NCBI GenBank assembly: GCA_013350335.1
Contig: CM023540.1
Span: 4,526,001-4,590,000, forward strand
Direction of reading: 5' to 3'
Length of the DNA stretch: 64,000 nucleotides
Origin: Chimonanthus salicifolius
Lineage: Eukaryota; Streptophyta; Magnoliopsida; Laurales; Calycanthaceae
Shown piece by piece: positions 24,088 through 34,863 of this stretch. A model generated the notes under the pieces. The model was not told the origin of the DNA. It searched no databases and saw only the letters and a list, made by a program, of their open reading frames with translations. The translations under genes and the position numbers were made by a program. The stretch's first letter is position 1. Each line of letters opens with the position of its first letter.

Positions 24088-24510
24088 AAAGCACTAAGCA
24101 TTTTGGGCTATCAAACGTTGTAATCTTGCTCTAGACTCCGCTGGATAGCAGAGAAAGCTCCAACTTACTGAGCTGGAAGAATTTAGAAATGAGGCCTATG
24201 ACATTGCAAAGAGATACAAGGACCGAATGAAAACCTTTCATGACAAGTGCATTTTGAGAAATTCACTATCGGTCAGAAGGTCTTGTTGTATAACTTTCGC
24301 TTGCATCTTTTTCCCGAAAAATTAAGATCCAAGTGGACAGGTCCATACATTATTCATTCTGTCTTCCCACACGAAGTAGTTCAAATCAAGCTTCCTAAGA
24401 GTGGTCATGTTTGGAAAGTTGATGGTCAAATATTGAAACCATTCTTAGATTTCAGAAAGCCTGAGGGAGAAGTTGAGATTCTATTTGAAGATCGTGATCA
24501 CCATGATTGA
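24088..24510 (+). pseudogene. Integrase of gypsy element 1, part 3 (C-terminus)
   Basis: After solo LTR 3 the integrase end resumes: EFRNEAYDIAKRYKDRMKTF in one frame, then a frame change. The SH3-like C-terminal segment follows (KVLLYNFRLHLFPEKLRSKW near 24277-24335, VWKVDGQILKPFL) and stops at 24508. This is the end of pol. Confidence 0.88.
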
Positions 24511-24805
24511 TATGAAAATCCATTCACCAAGATTCATCTAGCCAACCACCCCACCATTTTCACTCATCTTTACCCATACTCATTATCCATCGCCATTACC
24601 CATTTTCTTAGCCCACCTGCCCATCCCACATGTCTATGTCTAAGTCAATCAGAGTCCTTAGTTTCAATTTTCATTGAGTCAGTCTAGGTTCATTTCATGC
24701 ACACTCCATGGTACGTCTGAACCCCGATTGTTCGTTACCTAAAATATTTCTTCTTTTACACTTTATCAGTGTAGATTAGGGAACATTGAGGGCAACGTTC
24801 AATTT

Positions 24806-24818
24806 AAGTTTGGGGGTA
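24806..24818 (+). other. Polypurine-type tract near the 3' end of gypsy element 1
   Basis: AAGTTTGGGGGTA follows a CATTGAGGGCAACGTTCAATTT phrase. The same arrangement, inverted, occurs in gypsy element 2 near 42801-42840, so it marks a conserved site after pol in this family. No LTR was recognised directly after it. Confidence 0.6.
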
Positions 24819-25016
24819 TAGAGGTCATATTTCATTCATTTCAAAAAAAATTAGGGGAGATTAAGTTCAAAACTGAGACCCCTTAAAAAAAAATTTCAGC
24901 ATCCATCATCCATTTTTGTCTCTGTGACTAGTAGACGTTAAAGAACTGGATAGAAGTCATGCACGTAGACGGTCGAGTTTTCGTTTTCGCATTGTGTCTG
25001 CCTAGAACACAAGTTC
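24819..25016 (+). other. 3' untranslated remnant of gypsy element 1
   Basis: This is post-pol sequence of the gypsy element. It continues after the inserted solo LTRs at 28644-28805 and 32246 to about 32430. No LTR copy matching the 5' LTR is seen, so the 3' LTR appears to be deleted or replaced by the Sirevirus at about 32.4 kb. Confidence 0.5.
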
Positions 25017-25318
25017 TGTAATAACCTGACCCGATTTCTTGGGATTTTAGGGTTTTGGTGGCAGTGGGAGGAGTGTAGGCCCCGCAGTGGGTCTTGGTTT
25101 GCCCGATCCCGAGTTCGGAGACTCGGGGCATTTTGGTAATTTCAAATTATTTTGTACTTTGTCAAAGAAAAATATTTTAAAATCACACGTTTTCTCTCCG
25201 ATGTTTGTCGCTTGATTTATATCGGGTTTTAAATTGTTTTCAAAAGCTTGAGATTTTATTTTTTTTGAAAAATAAATAAATAATAATAATAATAAAAACA
25301 TTTAAATAGTTAAACGTA

Positions 25319-25480
25319 AACCCTAGAACCCCTAAACCCTAGCCTATGTATTCTCCCCCTTTCCCGCAGCACTGTAGCACATTTGCTACAGTGCCGCCGC
25401 CCCCAAAATCCCTCCCGTCTCTCTCTCTTTCCGTCCCTTTTCTCTCATCTCCTTCCCTTAGTCTAACCCTAACCCTAAAC
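25319..25480. promoter_or_regulatory. Telomere-box motifs in solo LTR 4
   Basis: AAACCCTAGAACCCCTAAACCCTA (25319-25342, given as motif only) and CTAACCCTAACCCTAAA (near 25460-25480) are telo-boxes known from promoters of plant translation genes. They flank a hairpin-like CTGTAGCACATTTGCTACAG near 25371-25390. Confidence 0.55.
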
Positions 25481-25861
25481 TCCCTCTCCCCTTTGGGTGC
25501 CGCCGCCGCCACTCCTTTCCCTCCCCTCTTTCGTTCTTTTCTCTTCCTTCCCTTCCTCTGTCTGCCGTTTAGATCTGCAATTTCAACCCGGATTCACCGA
25601 CGCCAGTTTGCGGCGACCGTCCCTACCTTCAGTAGCCGGATTTTGACGCCGCCCGAAGCCGGATCCCCCAATCGAGGCCGATCTCAGGTACCCTCAGATC
25701 TTCTCTCATTTCCTTCTCCCTTTCCCTTCACTTTCCCCTCTCTCTTTCCCCTCCATCTCTCTGTCTTTCCTCTTTTCCTTCTCTTTCTCTCCTTTTCCCT
25801 GTTTTCTAGCGGGTTACTGGGCCAACTCGGTTGAGTCATCGAGTTGACTCAGCTGGGTTCA

Positions 25862-26030
25862 GTTCTGGGCCCAGCAAACCAGGCCCAGTTCCCAGTGTTG
25901 GGCCCGAGTTCAAGTAGCCCAAGCCCAGCAGCTCGTGGCCCAGTTTGTCTCTCAGCCCAACTTTCAGCCCGACTCGTTTCAGGCCCAGCTCGTTTCGGGC
26001 CCGGCCCAAGCCCTTCCTAGGCCCGTTTCA
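25862..26030. promoter_or_regulatory. Cluster of GGCCCA (site II-like) motifs in solo LTR 4
   Basis: About twelve copies of GGCCCA, GGGCCC or AGCCCA occur within 170 bases. TGGGCC/GGCCCA elements are the TCP-factor site II type found in promoters of ribosomal-protein and cell-cycle genes. Whether these act here is inference. Confidence 0.5.
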
Positions 26031-26993
26031 GGCTTGTTTTGAGTTCGTTCTTGGCCCATTTCAGAGATCGTTTCTGGACCGTATGCAAGACCATTTCCAG
26101 CCGGATCTGTGGGATCGTCTCGGCCTTGCAGACCCGTCTCGGTTTCTTCGGCCCTGTAGCCCGTGCATTGCTTCCCCCAACCTTGCAGCCTGTTTTATAT
26201 CTTGGATTTCGAAAGACACACACACATGAGAGGGAACTTATCACCGCTTTTAGCATGCATCTATGCATCTTACTTCCCTTTCAAATGTGCAGGTACGAAA
26301 TGCGGCGAATGGGGGTCCTCGGTATTATGAGCCACTCGGCAAGGGAACTGTAGATACCATTATGTGGCGGGCCCCCATCCGGATGTATTTGTACCCGATG
26401 CCGCAGAGGCATAAACCAGTTGATTATCTGATGTCGCGATTGATTGGTTGTGTGGTGACATGATTAGGGTTTATTTTTATTGACAGTAAGTTAAGACCCC
26501 AACATGCAAATATGTGATATGTGGTGATATATGCCTGATTATGGTGTGACATGTTTTGTTGATAATATGCTATATGATTATGTGATAGTTAGTTTGAATT
26601 GCTAGACATTATAACATGTTTGGATGTTAACATGCCAGCCCGTGATAGATAGTGATGTATATACCTGATGGTTATGTGATGAACTATGTTGATAGCATGT
26701 GTAGGCATAGAGGTAATTGTGCATACATATAACTAACATATGTGGGATGTCGATGGGGGCATTGGTACTAGGCAACATCAGGATCTAGAGACTCCCCTAG
26801 CTTGCCAGGAAGTAGGGTGGGGATGTTGTGTGGGACCACGCAGTGGAAGGGTGGTTGGATTATGGGCTACCCGGTGGTTGGACATGAGTTGAAGTTTTTC
26901 TTGACATGGGTTAGATTGTCAAGTGTGATCTTTAAACACACCTGCGAGGGAGGTGTGGTCCGGTTCGGAGGACGAGGTGCCCGAGAGTCCTAA

Positions 26994-27583
26994 GAGGGAC
27001 GATGCGGTGAGGGATAGCTCCCGTTAGTATGACTTGTGATCCCCGGATGACCGAGTAGGCTGAGGAGGTGCTCGCCTGGTCATTGGTCGAGGGACGATGC
27101 GGTGAGGGATACCTCCCGCTAGTCTGACTTGTGATCCCCAGATGACCGAATAGGCTGAGGAGGTGCTCGCCTGGTCATTGGTCGAGGGACGATGCGATGA
27201 GGGATAGCTCCCGCTAGTATGACTTGTGATCCCCGGATGACCAAGTAGGCTAAGGAGGGGCTCGCCTGGTTATTGGTCAATGGACGATGCAGTGAGGGAT
27301 AGCTCCTGCTAGTATGACTTGTGATCCCCGGATGACCGAGTAGGCTGAGGAGGTGCTCGCCTGGTCATTGGTCAAGGGACAATGCGGTGAGGGATAGCTC
27401 CCGCTAGTCTGACTTGTGATCCCCGGATGACCGAGTAGGCTGAGGAGGTGCTCGCCTGGTCATTGGTCGAGGGACGATGCGGTGAGGGATAGCTCCCGCT
27501 AGTATGACTTGTGATCCCCGGATGACCGAGTAGGCTGAGGATGTGCTCGCTCGCTCATTGGTTGAGGGATATTGCGGTGAGAT
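26994..27583. repeat. Six exact-period 95-bp tandem units plus a partial seventh
   Basis: Units start at 26994, 27089, 27184, 27279, 27374 and 27469, with a partial one at 27564; every step is exactly 95 bases. Each contains GACGATGCGGTGAGGGATAG, GACTTGTGATCCCCGGATGA and GGTGCTCGCCTGGTCATTGG, with point differences only. Confidence 0.95.
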
Positions 27584-28664
27584 ATTCCAGGTTAGGACAC
27601 CACCATGGTGGTGACAGCCTGTTGTGCGATGTGACAGTATGTCTACCCGCGGTTGACTTTGGGGTTCAATGTTGAGAATGTATTGTGGGTGTTGACTCAC
27701 CAGGGATTTATGGGTGCCTAACGAGTGAGTTCGGCTGGCTCACTCGGTAGAAGACCTATAGAATTCTGTGAGGGGTGGATACGCCAGTCGTGTAGAGACC
27801 AATAGATGGGTCCAAGGTTATAGGTTTGACTATCGAGACTCTAGTACTTGGTTGAGGAGATCATAGACGAGTCTGGTTGGCAGTCCGTTGAGGACCAGTG
27901 AGGTGGTTACTCCCCCGTGATGGTCGGTTTGGGACTCTAGTGAGTTTGACTCTTGAATTGGTCGTGATATGGGTGCGGGTTGTCGTGAGAGAGTCATAGG
28001 TCTGGTCGAGGAGTATGGATCCTGATTTGGTTGGAGATCAGTCTGTATACCCGAGGGTGGGTGGACCGCAGCGGGTGGGCACATGAGGGAGTTGTCATAG
28101 AGTTGTACTGAGTTGGTTAGAGGATGTACTGGAGGCCCGACATATGTGGGCTCGTGTGTTAGGGGTAGGGCACCCGCTTGCATAGTCATGCATGTAGACA
28201 TCATAGACATTGATGTGCTCATATGATCATATATATAGTGTATGCTGGGTGACATTTGGTGCGTGTGTTACCCTCACTAGGCATGTAGAGCTCACCCCTT
28301 GCCTCACATGTACTCCATGGGTCGACGGGACCCTTTATCGGACATTAGGCATAGAACTGCAGCTTTGTACTTGTCATGGTTTTATTTTGTAATTGGAGAT
28401 TTGCTAATGTATTTGAGATGTGTATATTTCATTAAGTTGGATGAATGTAATAATGAGATGATGCTATAACTTGTAATCATGATTGATGCTTACGGTTTTT
28501 GGCTTAATAGTGGATTGCTATGGTTAGTGTGAGTTGAGGGAGCAGTGTCTCCCATATAAAAAAAGAATGTTCGAAATTGTATTGGATTATTTTTAGGAGT
28601 TTGTATCTGTTTTAACATGCCCGTAGCGGGATGGGTCATTACAAGTTCCCCCAGACTTGTGTAG

Positions 28665-31600
28665 GAATATCATTTCCTTAGCTATGAGGTGAGGACACTA
28701 GAAATCCAAGAGGAGCAACCCAGACCTCTTTGTGGTCGAAGCACTCTGGCTGCAAAAATGAAAGCTAAGAGGCTCGGAATCTGTCACAAATGTGGACGTG
28801 GAAATTGTAACACCCTGGATTTTTCTTAGCTTATAAATTTATTGGATGGGCGCACTTGGATTGCAATTTAATTGAATTTGAGATTAAAAATTTGAAATTG
28901 ACATTAGATGGCAAGGAAATGGGTCAATTACCAAATTAAGACCCAATGGGTCATAAGTGATCTTGCTTTAAAAATAATTGATGAATTAGATCATCATACA
29001 TAAATTACATAATAAGAGGGGACAATGGAATTAAAATAATAAAAAAAAAGGTATATTGAAGTTTGAAAATATTTGGGTAAATTTAGTTAAGTTAGTTGAA
29101 TTTAGATAAGTTAGTGCATTTAATGCATTAAAGTCCACCTCATCAAGTGAGGTGTCATGTGGGTGATGTGGCATTGCCATGTGGCATCCATGTCATCACA
29201 TGGAAGCCAACTAAGCAAGGATGCCATGTCATCAAGTGAGGTGGAACGTAGAATTGAGGTGGCATACAAGTGGAGACGACACATCAAGTGACATGGCCAA
29301 AGTGGGACCCAAGTGCCATGTGGTGACCAAGTCACCACATGCATGGTCGACCATGGCATGGGTTGACTTGGTCAACCACTTTTGAATTTTAAATCTTGAA
29401 TTAGGGTTTTGCTTAAGTTGGGAAGATGAAGGGATAAGATGGAAGGCTAGGATTTCATCTAAGGAAAGATCAAGGGTGGAAATTAAAAGTTGGGCTATAT
29501 TGTCTAGGTACATTGTACCTAGACACTTGGGAACCCAAGGGTCTTCACATCAAAAGCCATGAAGCCACCCATGGGAAACCAAGAGCCTCCTTGGTTAGAC
29601 CACGCCATAATGAGAGGAAGGGAAGAGATGAGGGTTTTAATATAAAAACCCAAACCAAAGGGCACTCCAAACCCCTTGGCCGACATCCCCTCCCCCCGGT
29701 CTCTTGAGCAAGAATTTTCTCTCCACTCCTCCCCTTTCTCTCCTATCTCTATCTCCATACACTTGAAGATTTTGAAGAACAAAGAAATAAGAAGAAGAAC
29801 TAAGGAAGAAGAGAAACATCAAAAGAAAAGAAGGAGATTGAAGAGCCAAAGAGGAGGAGTAACTCATTGAAGGAAAGGTATGTCTAGACTTAATAAAATC
29901 AATGGGGATTAATTTAAGGAAACCATAGGTTCGGCCATGGTGTGGCCGAACCCATGGGTTCCATGTTGGTTGGAATGAATGGCCAAAAATGTTATAAGGC
30001 CATGGAGTTTGAAATCTATCCAAAGGATGGTTATGGGTTGAAACAAAACAACCATAAGATTAATCCAGATCATCATGGATTCGGCCATGATATGGTCAAA
30101 TCCATAGGTCTAACATTTTAAGGGTTTTGATGAATCCTTGTTAAGAACTTGTAAGAGGGAGGAATGATCAAAATAAGGTAACATAGGTTTGGCCATAATG
30201 AATGGCTGAACCCATGCTATGATGATACTATGATTATGATTAGATGGATTATGAAAACCAACAACATGGCCAAACCCTAACCTTGGCTAGTGGGTAGGAA
30301 ATATATTAAGTTAAGTATTGAAGATGAAATCCATGTTTAAACATGATTAAGGATGAATTTCAAGGAGAAAATAATCAAAGAACAAGGTTCGACCTCTTGC
30401 ATGGCCAAATCCTATATTTTGTTATGGGGACCATTTGAGGACTAAAAGAGATACTAGATGAGGTTCGGCCATGTTGTATGGCCGAACCCCATCAAGTGAC
30501 CTAAAACATGTTTGATGTATTTTTTTAAGAAAAACCCATCATCAAGGTGATATAGGATGGAAAGGAGATGAAAAGGAAGAATAATGGTTTCGGCCATGTT
30601 ATATGGCCGAACCCCATGGATGATTTTTATGGATCATATTGTTTAAAATAACATGGGGATTAAAAAAAAAGGGTCAAAACTAAAGAATGAGGTTCGGTCA
30701 TATTGTATGGCCGAAACCCATTGATGTTTTTTTTTTGTGGAACATAAACACGTTTAAAGGAAAAATGGGACAATAGGGTTCGGCCATGTTGTATGCCGAA
30801 GCCCATTGAGGGTCTTAACGGGTCTAAGGACTATGATGCGTAAGTGCGTTGAGAAATGAACATAGAACTTAGATGGAAATAGAGATGATGAAATTAAAAT
30901 GGAAAATCAAACTAATATGTATGTTTGAATTTGATGAGGTAAAGAGGCTCGCAAAGGGATTATGATTCGTCTCACACGACCATTAGCGTTATCCTTGCTG
31001 AAAAGAAAGGATAGTATATCGGACATTGGTAGGATTCCTACCTCATTGAGAACACTATGGAGTATAATATGACACTTGTTTTATTCAAAATATGATGAAT
31101 ACATTGGCTAAATAAATTGTATATGATTATGAGTTGATTTTCAATGATATGATGTATTTTAAATGAAATGGCATTCTTGCATACATTACCTCATGCATGG
31201 CATGAGAGGGAACACATATGAACAACAAGCCAAGTTCTGAGCGGTTTGGACATGACTTGGGCTTGAGATTAGTTTGTATGAAGCTATATGAACCGTTGAG
31301 ATTTGGTCTCGTCCGGTTGATAGAAAAGTAAGGCGTAATTGGGCCAAAGATCTCCTGGGTAGTCAGTCCCAAAGCCCTGCGCAGAGGGAGGAGACAACAC
31401 TCCACCGGCAATCCCAGTTAATTTGTGGATGGGTATACAGTGCCATGGTGGTTGTCGCCTCAAACACTGTGGACATAATTGGCCAAGGAAACCATTGATT
31501 GATTTATGATGTGATTGGATATGGACATTGGGTAGGATTTCATTTGGCATTGACACCCATGACATGACACTTATGTTAGCATGATTATGATATGGACATC

Positions 31601-32355
31601 ATGCATTGTTTTATTACTTACAAGATGTTTTCACAAATATGCCATTAATGATGTATGAACCCTTGATTTTATGATATTCTAATATTACTTCTATGTGTAC
31701 CCTAACCCTAATTGGAATACCTACTGGGCATGTTGACTAATGCCCTACTTCTACCTTATAGATGTTGGAACAGGAAATGCTAAGGAAAAGGATGTAGGAC
31801 CGGAAGGGAGCCAAGCGCAAGAACTTAGAAGATTGAAATTTAAATTGTTTAGTTTTGATTTCAATGTATTCAGAGGACTTGCATTTTGGGTTGTAATAAT
31901 TTAGACTATTTGGGACACCTTAGAACTTATTTGCTATGGTTTGATAGTCTTTAAGTTTTATTAAAATTTTATGGTGACTGACTTTCCTTACCTAATGATG
32001 TTAAGAAAATGAATAGCATCTTATTCATATAAATTATTCTGCAAGCAATAAAGTAAGCGTGTGTAAATGTTTTAGTGGACTTAGTCCACGCACATGTAAT
32101 AGTGGTCAGTCAAGGGTCGGGTTTTAGAAACTCAGACTTGACTAGCATCGTAACGGCCCGTCCTCTCTCACTTATCAAAATATATATATATATATATATA
32201 TATATTACTCTGATTTATGGAAGTGAAAAAGGGAGGGGCGTTACAGAAATTGCAATGGAATAATATCAGATCAAGGAGTCCATTGCATGAGAACAACACA
32301 ACATAGACCCGTAAGCACGAATAGACAGATTTATTTGGACCTAGCCAAGGAGTAA
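28665..32355 (+). CDS. Small Cys-rich ORF in the gypsy 3' region, split by solo LTR 5
   Basis: With solo LTR 5 (28806-32245) and one target-site copy taken out, the frame 28665-28805 joins 32251-32355 in phase and gives about 81 open residues ending at TAA 32353-32355. The middle reads KMKAKRLGICHKCGRGNCNG with a further Cys about 11 residues on. This C-x2-C-x4-C...C arrangement looks like a small zinc-binding fold preceded by basic residues. No in-frame ATG is seen upstream of the internal Met in the KMKAKR segment, so the true start is unknown. I do not recognise the family. It could be an accessory ORF of the gypsy element or a piece of another gene. It is disrupted by the insertion. Confidence 0.4.
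29318..29377. promoter_or_regulatory. Three stacked hairpins including inverted W-boxes in solo LTR 5
   Basis: ATGTGGTGAC-CAA-GTCACCACAT (29318-29340), CATGGTCGACCATG (29342-29355) and GGTTGAC-TTG-GTCAACC (29361-29377) follow each other within 60 bases. The last matches the inverted W-box hairpin of solo LTR 2. The cluster lies about 260 bases before the TATA box. Confidence 0.6.
29641..29648 (+). promoter_or_regulatory. TATA box of solo LTR 5
   Basis: TATAAAAA in a TTTTAATATAAAAACCC context is followed by a CT-rich leader. It is a plausible promoter for transcription from this LTR. Confidence 0.6.
29927..30805. repeat. Hairpin-motif array in solo LTR 5 (8 copies)
   Basis: Copies lie near 29927-29954, 30077-30102, 30185-30213, 30385-30412, 30461-30490, 30586-30615, 30690-30719 and 30776-30805. 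Spacing is about 75-200 bp. The second and fourth are the most decayed; the fifth and sixth are near consensus. Confidence 0.9.
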
Positions 32356-32439
32356 GTCCAGAATGATTGAGATGCCTTGAACTCCAAAGAATTGTTGATT
32401 TTCGCTTATCGGCCTATAAACGTCTTGACAATCTGACGT

Positions 32440-32884
32440 TAAACAAGTCATAATCTTGCTTATACAAAATAGGTAGAAAAAAATCTTTAAAAACTTTAAC
32501 AAAAGGAATAAATTCAAGAATCTTAAAAGAAGTGAACCAAAGGATAAAAATGCCAAAAGATGTACTTTGAAAGAAAAAGAGAAAGATAAGAATAAGGAAC
32601 AAAAATGCTATAACTGTGGTAGTCAAGGACATTTTGTTATTGAATGCCCATCGAGAAGAAATAAGAAAGCCTTGACTTGTACATTTGAAAATTCATCTCA
32701 ATCAGAAAATGATTCTGATGAGTTTACTCAAGAAAAGGCTGAAGATTTGAAAGGCGTCATAGCCTCCATCACCATGTTGAAAATGACTCTGATAGTGAAT
32801 CAGAGGATGAGGAGGAAGATGACCTCCAAGAAGCTTATGACTTCCTTTTTCTGGAAAGTCAAAATCTGGCCAAAAAATAAGTAA
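32440..32884 (+). pseudogene. gag C-terminus with CCHC zinc knuckle, Sirevirus-like copia element
   Basis: The frame carries a Lys-rich segment and then CYNCGSQGHFVIEC (32606-32647), a perfect CX2CX4HX4C nucleic-acid-binding knuckle, followed by an acidic Ser/Glu/Asp-rich tail. The N-terminal gag and 5' LTR are missing, so the element is truncated at its 5' end where it meets gypsy element 1. The acidic segment continues in other frames to about 32880. Confidence 0.88.
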
Positions 32885-34507
32885 AGTAAAATCTGAAAAT
32901 GCAAAATTAATAAGCCAGTTGGAGGAAGAAAAGCTTAATAAAAAAAATCTTGCAACAACACTAAAAGCTTCGAATGAGGAAATCCTTAAGCTATGAGAAA
33001 CTCAAAACTTACTTCAAGGTAAAATAAAGATTCATAAAATTAAAATTAAGGAGTTGCAAGAAATTTGAATCATTTTATCTGAAGAGATTGTTAATTTACA
33101 TTCTGAAATAAATAGACTCAAAAATCATAAAACACAATTTGAAATAAATTTACCCAAGGGCAACAAAAATTAGAAAGATTGCTAAACTTGGGTAAAATTC
33201 ACAGTGAAAAAACTGGTCCTGGCTACTATCAAAACAAAGTGAAAACTACAAAACAAACTGTTTTTTTATCAAAGGCCAATCCTCTCAATCTTCAAATGTT
33301 ATATGTTTTTATTGTGCTAAAAGAGGCATTTCAGATTTGAATGCAAAATTCGAAAAAGACATTTAAGGGGAAAGCCCAACAAGAGACAACTTGAAGAGCA
33401 AAATATAAACTATGATAGGGATAAGAAAGAATACTATCATCGTGAAAATTTGGCTAAAAAATTGAACAAAATTCTAAATGAAAAGATGAGCAAAAGATTT
33501 GGATACAATCTTCAACAATCTGCCCCAAAAGGTTTAAAATCCACTGCCACATTGAAATGGGTCCCAAAGTATAAAAACTTCACTGTTTATACAACACTAA
33601 AAGTTGAAAATCGATCTAAGTGGTACCTTGATAGTGGTTGTTCAAGGCATATGACTGGGGACAAATCCTTTATGTCCAATCTTGTAGACTTCAATATGGT
33701 TCTATTACCTTTTGGGATGGAGATATGACAAAAATAATAAGGAAATGAATCTTAAAATTGAATGACTCTCTTACCTTACATGATGTGCTACTTGTTGATG
33801 GTCTTAAACACAATATTTTGAGTATATCTCAAATATGTGAAAAAAATCATTATGTCACCTTTCGAAAGAATGATTGTCAGATTTATAATGATGAAGGTGA
33901 AGTTGTCCTAAAGGGTATGAAGACTTCGGATGATTGTTATGCCCTTGAAAATTGCCAAACTCCAAGTAAAAAGTATTGCAATATGTCTAAGCTTAATGAA
34001 GCAGAGTTGTGGCACAAAAAGTTGGGGCACGTAAATTTCAAAGACCTATCAAAACTAAGTGAGCACATCAAAGGACTGCCCAAATTAAGTCTTTCAGATC
34101 AAGTGTTTTGTGTTGGGTGCCAAAAAGGTAAATAAGTAAAAACAGCTCATAAAAAGGTAAATGTTGTGCCTACCTCTAGACCCCTTGAACTTCTCCATAT
34201 GGACTTAGTTGGACCAACCCAAAATATGAGTATAGGGGGAAAGAAGTATTTCATGGTGGTAGTAGATGACTACTCCAGATATACTTGGGTAGCTTACCTT
34301 AGAGAGAAATCAGATGCAAAACAGATTGTAAATGAAAAACAAACACCCATAAATAGAATTAGAAGTGATCATGGGGGTGAATATGAAAATCATTGTTTTC
34401 AAAATTTTTACGAGAAATATGGCATACATCATGAGTTCTCTGCTCCAAAGACACCCTAACAAAATGGGGCGACCGAGGCCATTAATACCGCATGTTTCAT
34501 CATAAAC
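32885..34507 (+). pseudogene. Linker, protease and integrase (part 1) of the Sirevirus-like copia element
   Basis: A coiled-coil-like Lys/Glu/Asn linker (32885-33180, with stops) comes first. The copia protease is seen as KWYLDSGCSRHMTGDKSF (33617-33672), with Asp-Ser-Gly as the active site. The pre-integrase zinc region is ELWHKKLGHVNFKDLSKL (near 34003-34056) with CVGCQKGK. The integrase core starts LLHMDLVGPTQ (first Asp) and continues to SDHGGEYEN (second Asp, near 34366-34392). The segment holding the third acidic residue is deleted: the text jumps from the ...QNG phrase to the INTACFI phrase. The mitochondrial insertion begins near 34508. Confidence 0.88.
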
Positions 34508-34863
34508 ATTTGACGGTCTTTGATCTCTAACAAAGGCTAGACTATGCCCGGTTTGAGTCCCAAAGGAGCTTCCCGATTGAATAAGAACAAACAACTTCTG
34601 TTGCTTCGCAACCTTGTCATGCACGCTCCCCACGCTGCTTTGGTAAAGATGGGCTGCTGACGGCTCCCGCTTGATGTTGGTGCTTGAACAAGCCAAAGGG
34701 ATGTACCGGTGAGTGTACTGCTACAACGTGGTAGATCCATGAAAGACGAAAGACCTCGGTTGTTCGTTGTTCTGAGTGAGGTGAGGGAACGAACGGAACA
34801 GCACCGGAAAAGACCAAGCAAGTGAATTGCATTTCTCATCCCGTACCAAACATAGGTAAGATA

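Larger units (their letters stand above)
25017..28643 (+). mobile_element. Solo LTR 4 (tandem-repeat family)
   Basis: This 3627-bp segment runs from TGTAATAACCTGACCC to GATGGGTCATTACA, with perfect AGTTC target duplications at 25012-25016 and 28644-28648. Its start resembles solo LTR 1 read on the minus strand; it lacks the hairpin motif. It carries telomere-like CTAAACCCTA boxes, a CT-rich leader, a dense GGCCCA cluster and six 95-bp tandem units. A 162-codon Ser/Pro/Leu frame (25346-25834) is low-complexity leader sequence and is not annotated as a gene. No internal domains are present. Confidence 0.88.
28806..32245 (+). mobile_element. Solo LTR 5 (hairpin-array family)
   Basis: This 3440-bp LTR runs from TGTAACACCCTGG to GGAGGGGCGTTACA, with perfect GAAAT target duplications at 28801-28805 and 32246-32250. 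A run of stacked hairpins lies at 29318-29377. It has a TATA box at 29641-29648, a pyrimidine-rich leader to about 29760, and a donor-like AAAGGTATG near 29874. Eight hairpin motifs follow, then GGTAGGATTCCTACC (31028-31042). The acceptor-like block is CCTACTGGGC...GACTAATGCCCTACTTCTACC (near 31721-31760), and the tail is shared. A (TA)n run sits at 32178-32206. No internal region is present. Confidence 0.9.

Noticed and set aside
25346..25834. 162-codon open frame in solo LTR 4
   Set aside because: Ser/Pro/Leu-rich low-complexity translation of a CT-rich leader that spans the promoter motifs; no domain and no homologue recognised.
27404..28255. Minus-strand frames of 98 and 141 codons over and beside the 95-bp repeats
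   Set aside because: Opposite to the LTR, inside non-coding tandem repeats, with no domain; open by base composition.
18037..30805. CRISPR-like array of repeats with spacers
   Set aside because: The repeats are hairpins in LTRs of a plant genome. Spacing is irregular (75-430 bp), spacers are partly related to each other, and there are no cas genes.
32178..32206. (TA)n run as an origin or regulatory element
   Set aside because: A simple microsatellite near the LTR end; the sister LTRs have A-runs at the same place.
24819..32430. A 3' LTR of gypsy element 1
   Set aside because: After removing the inserted solo LTRs, the remaining ~550 bases show no match to the 5' LTR region before 11215, so no 3' LTR is claimed.
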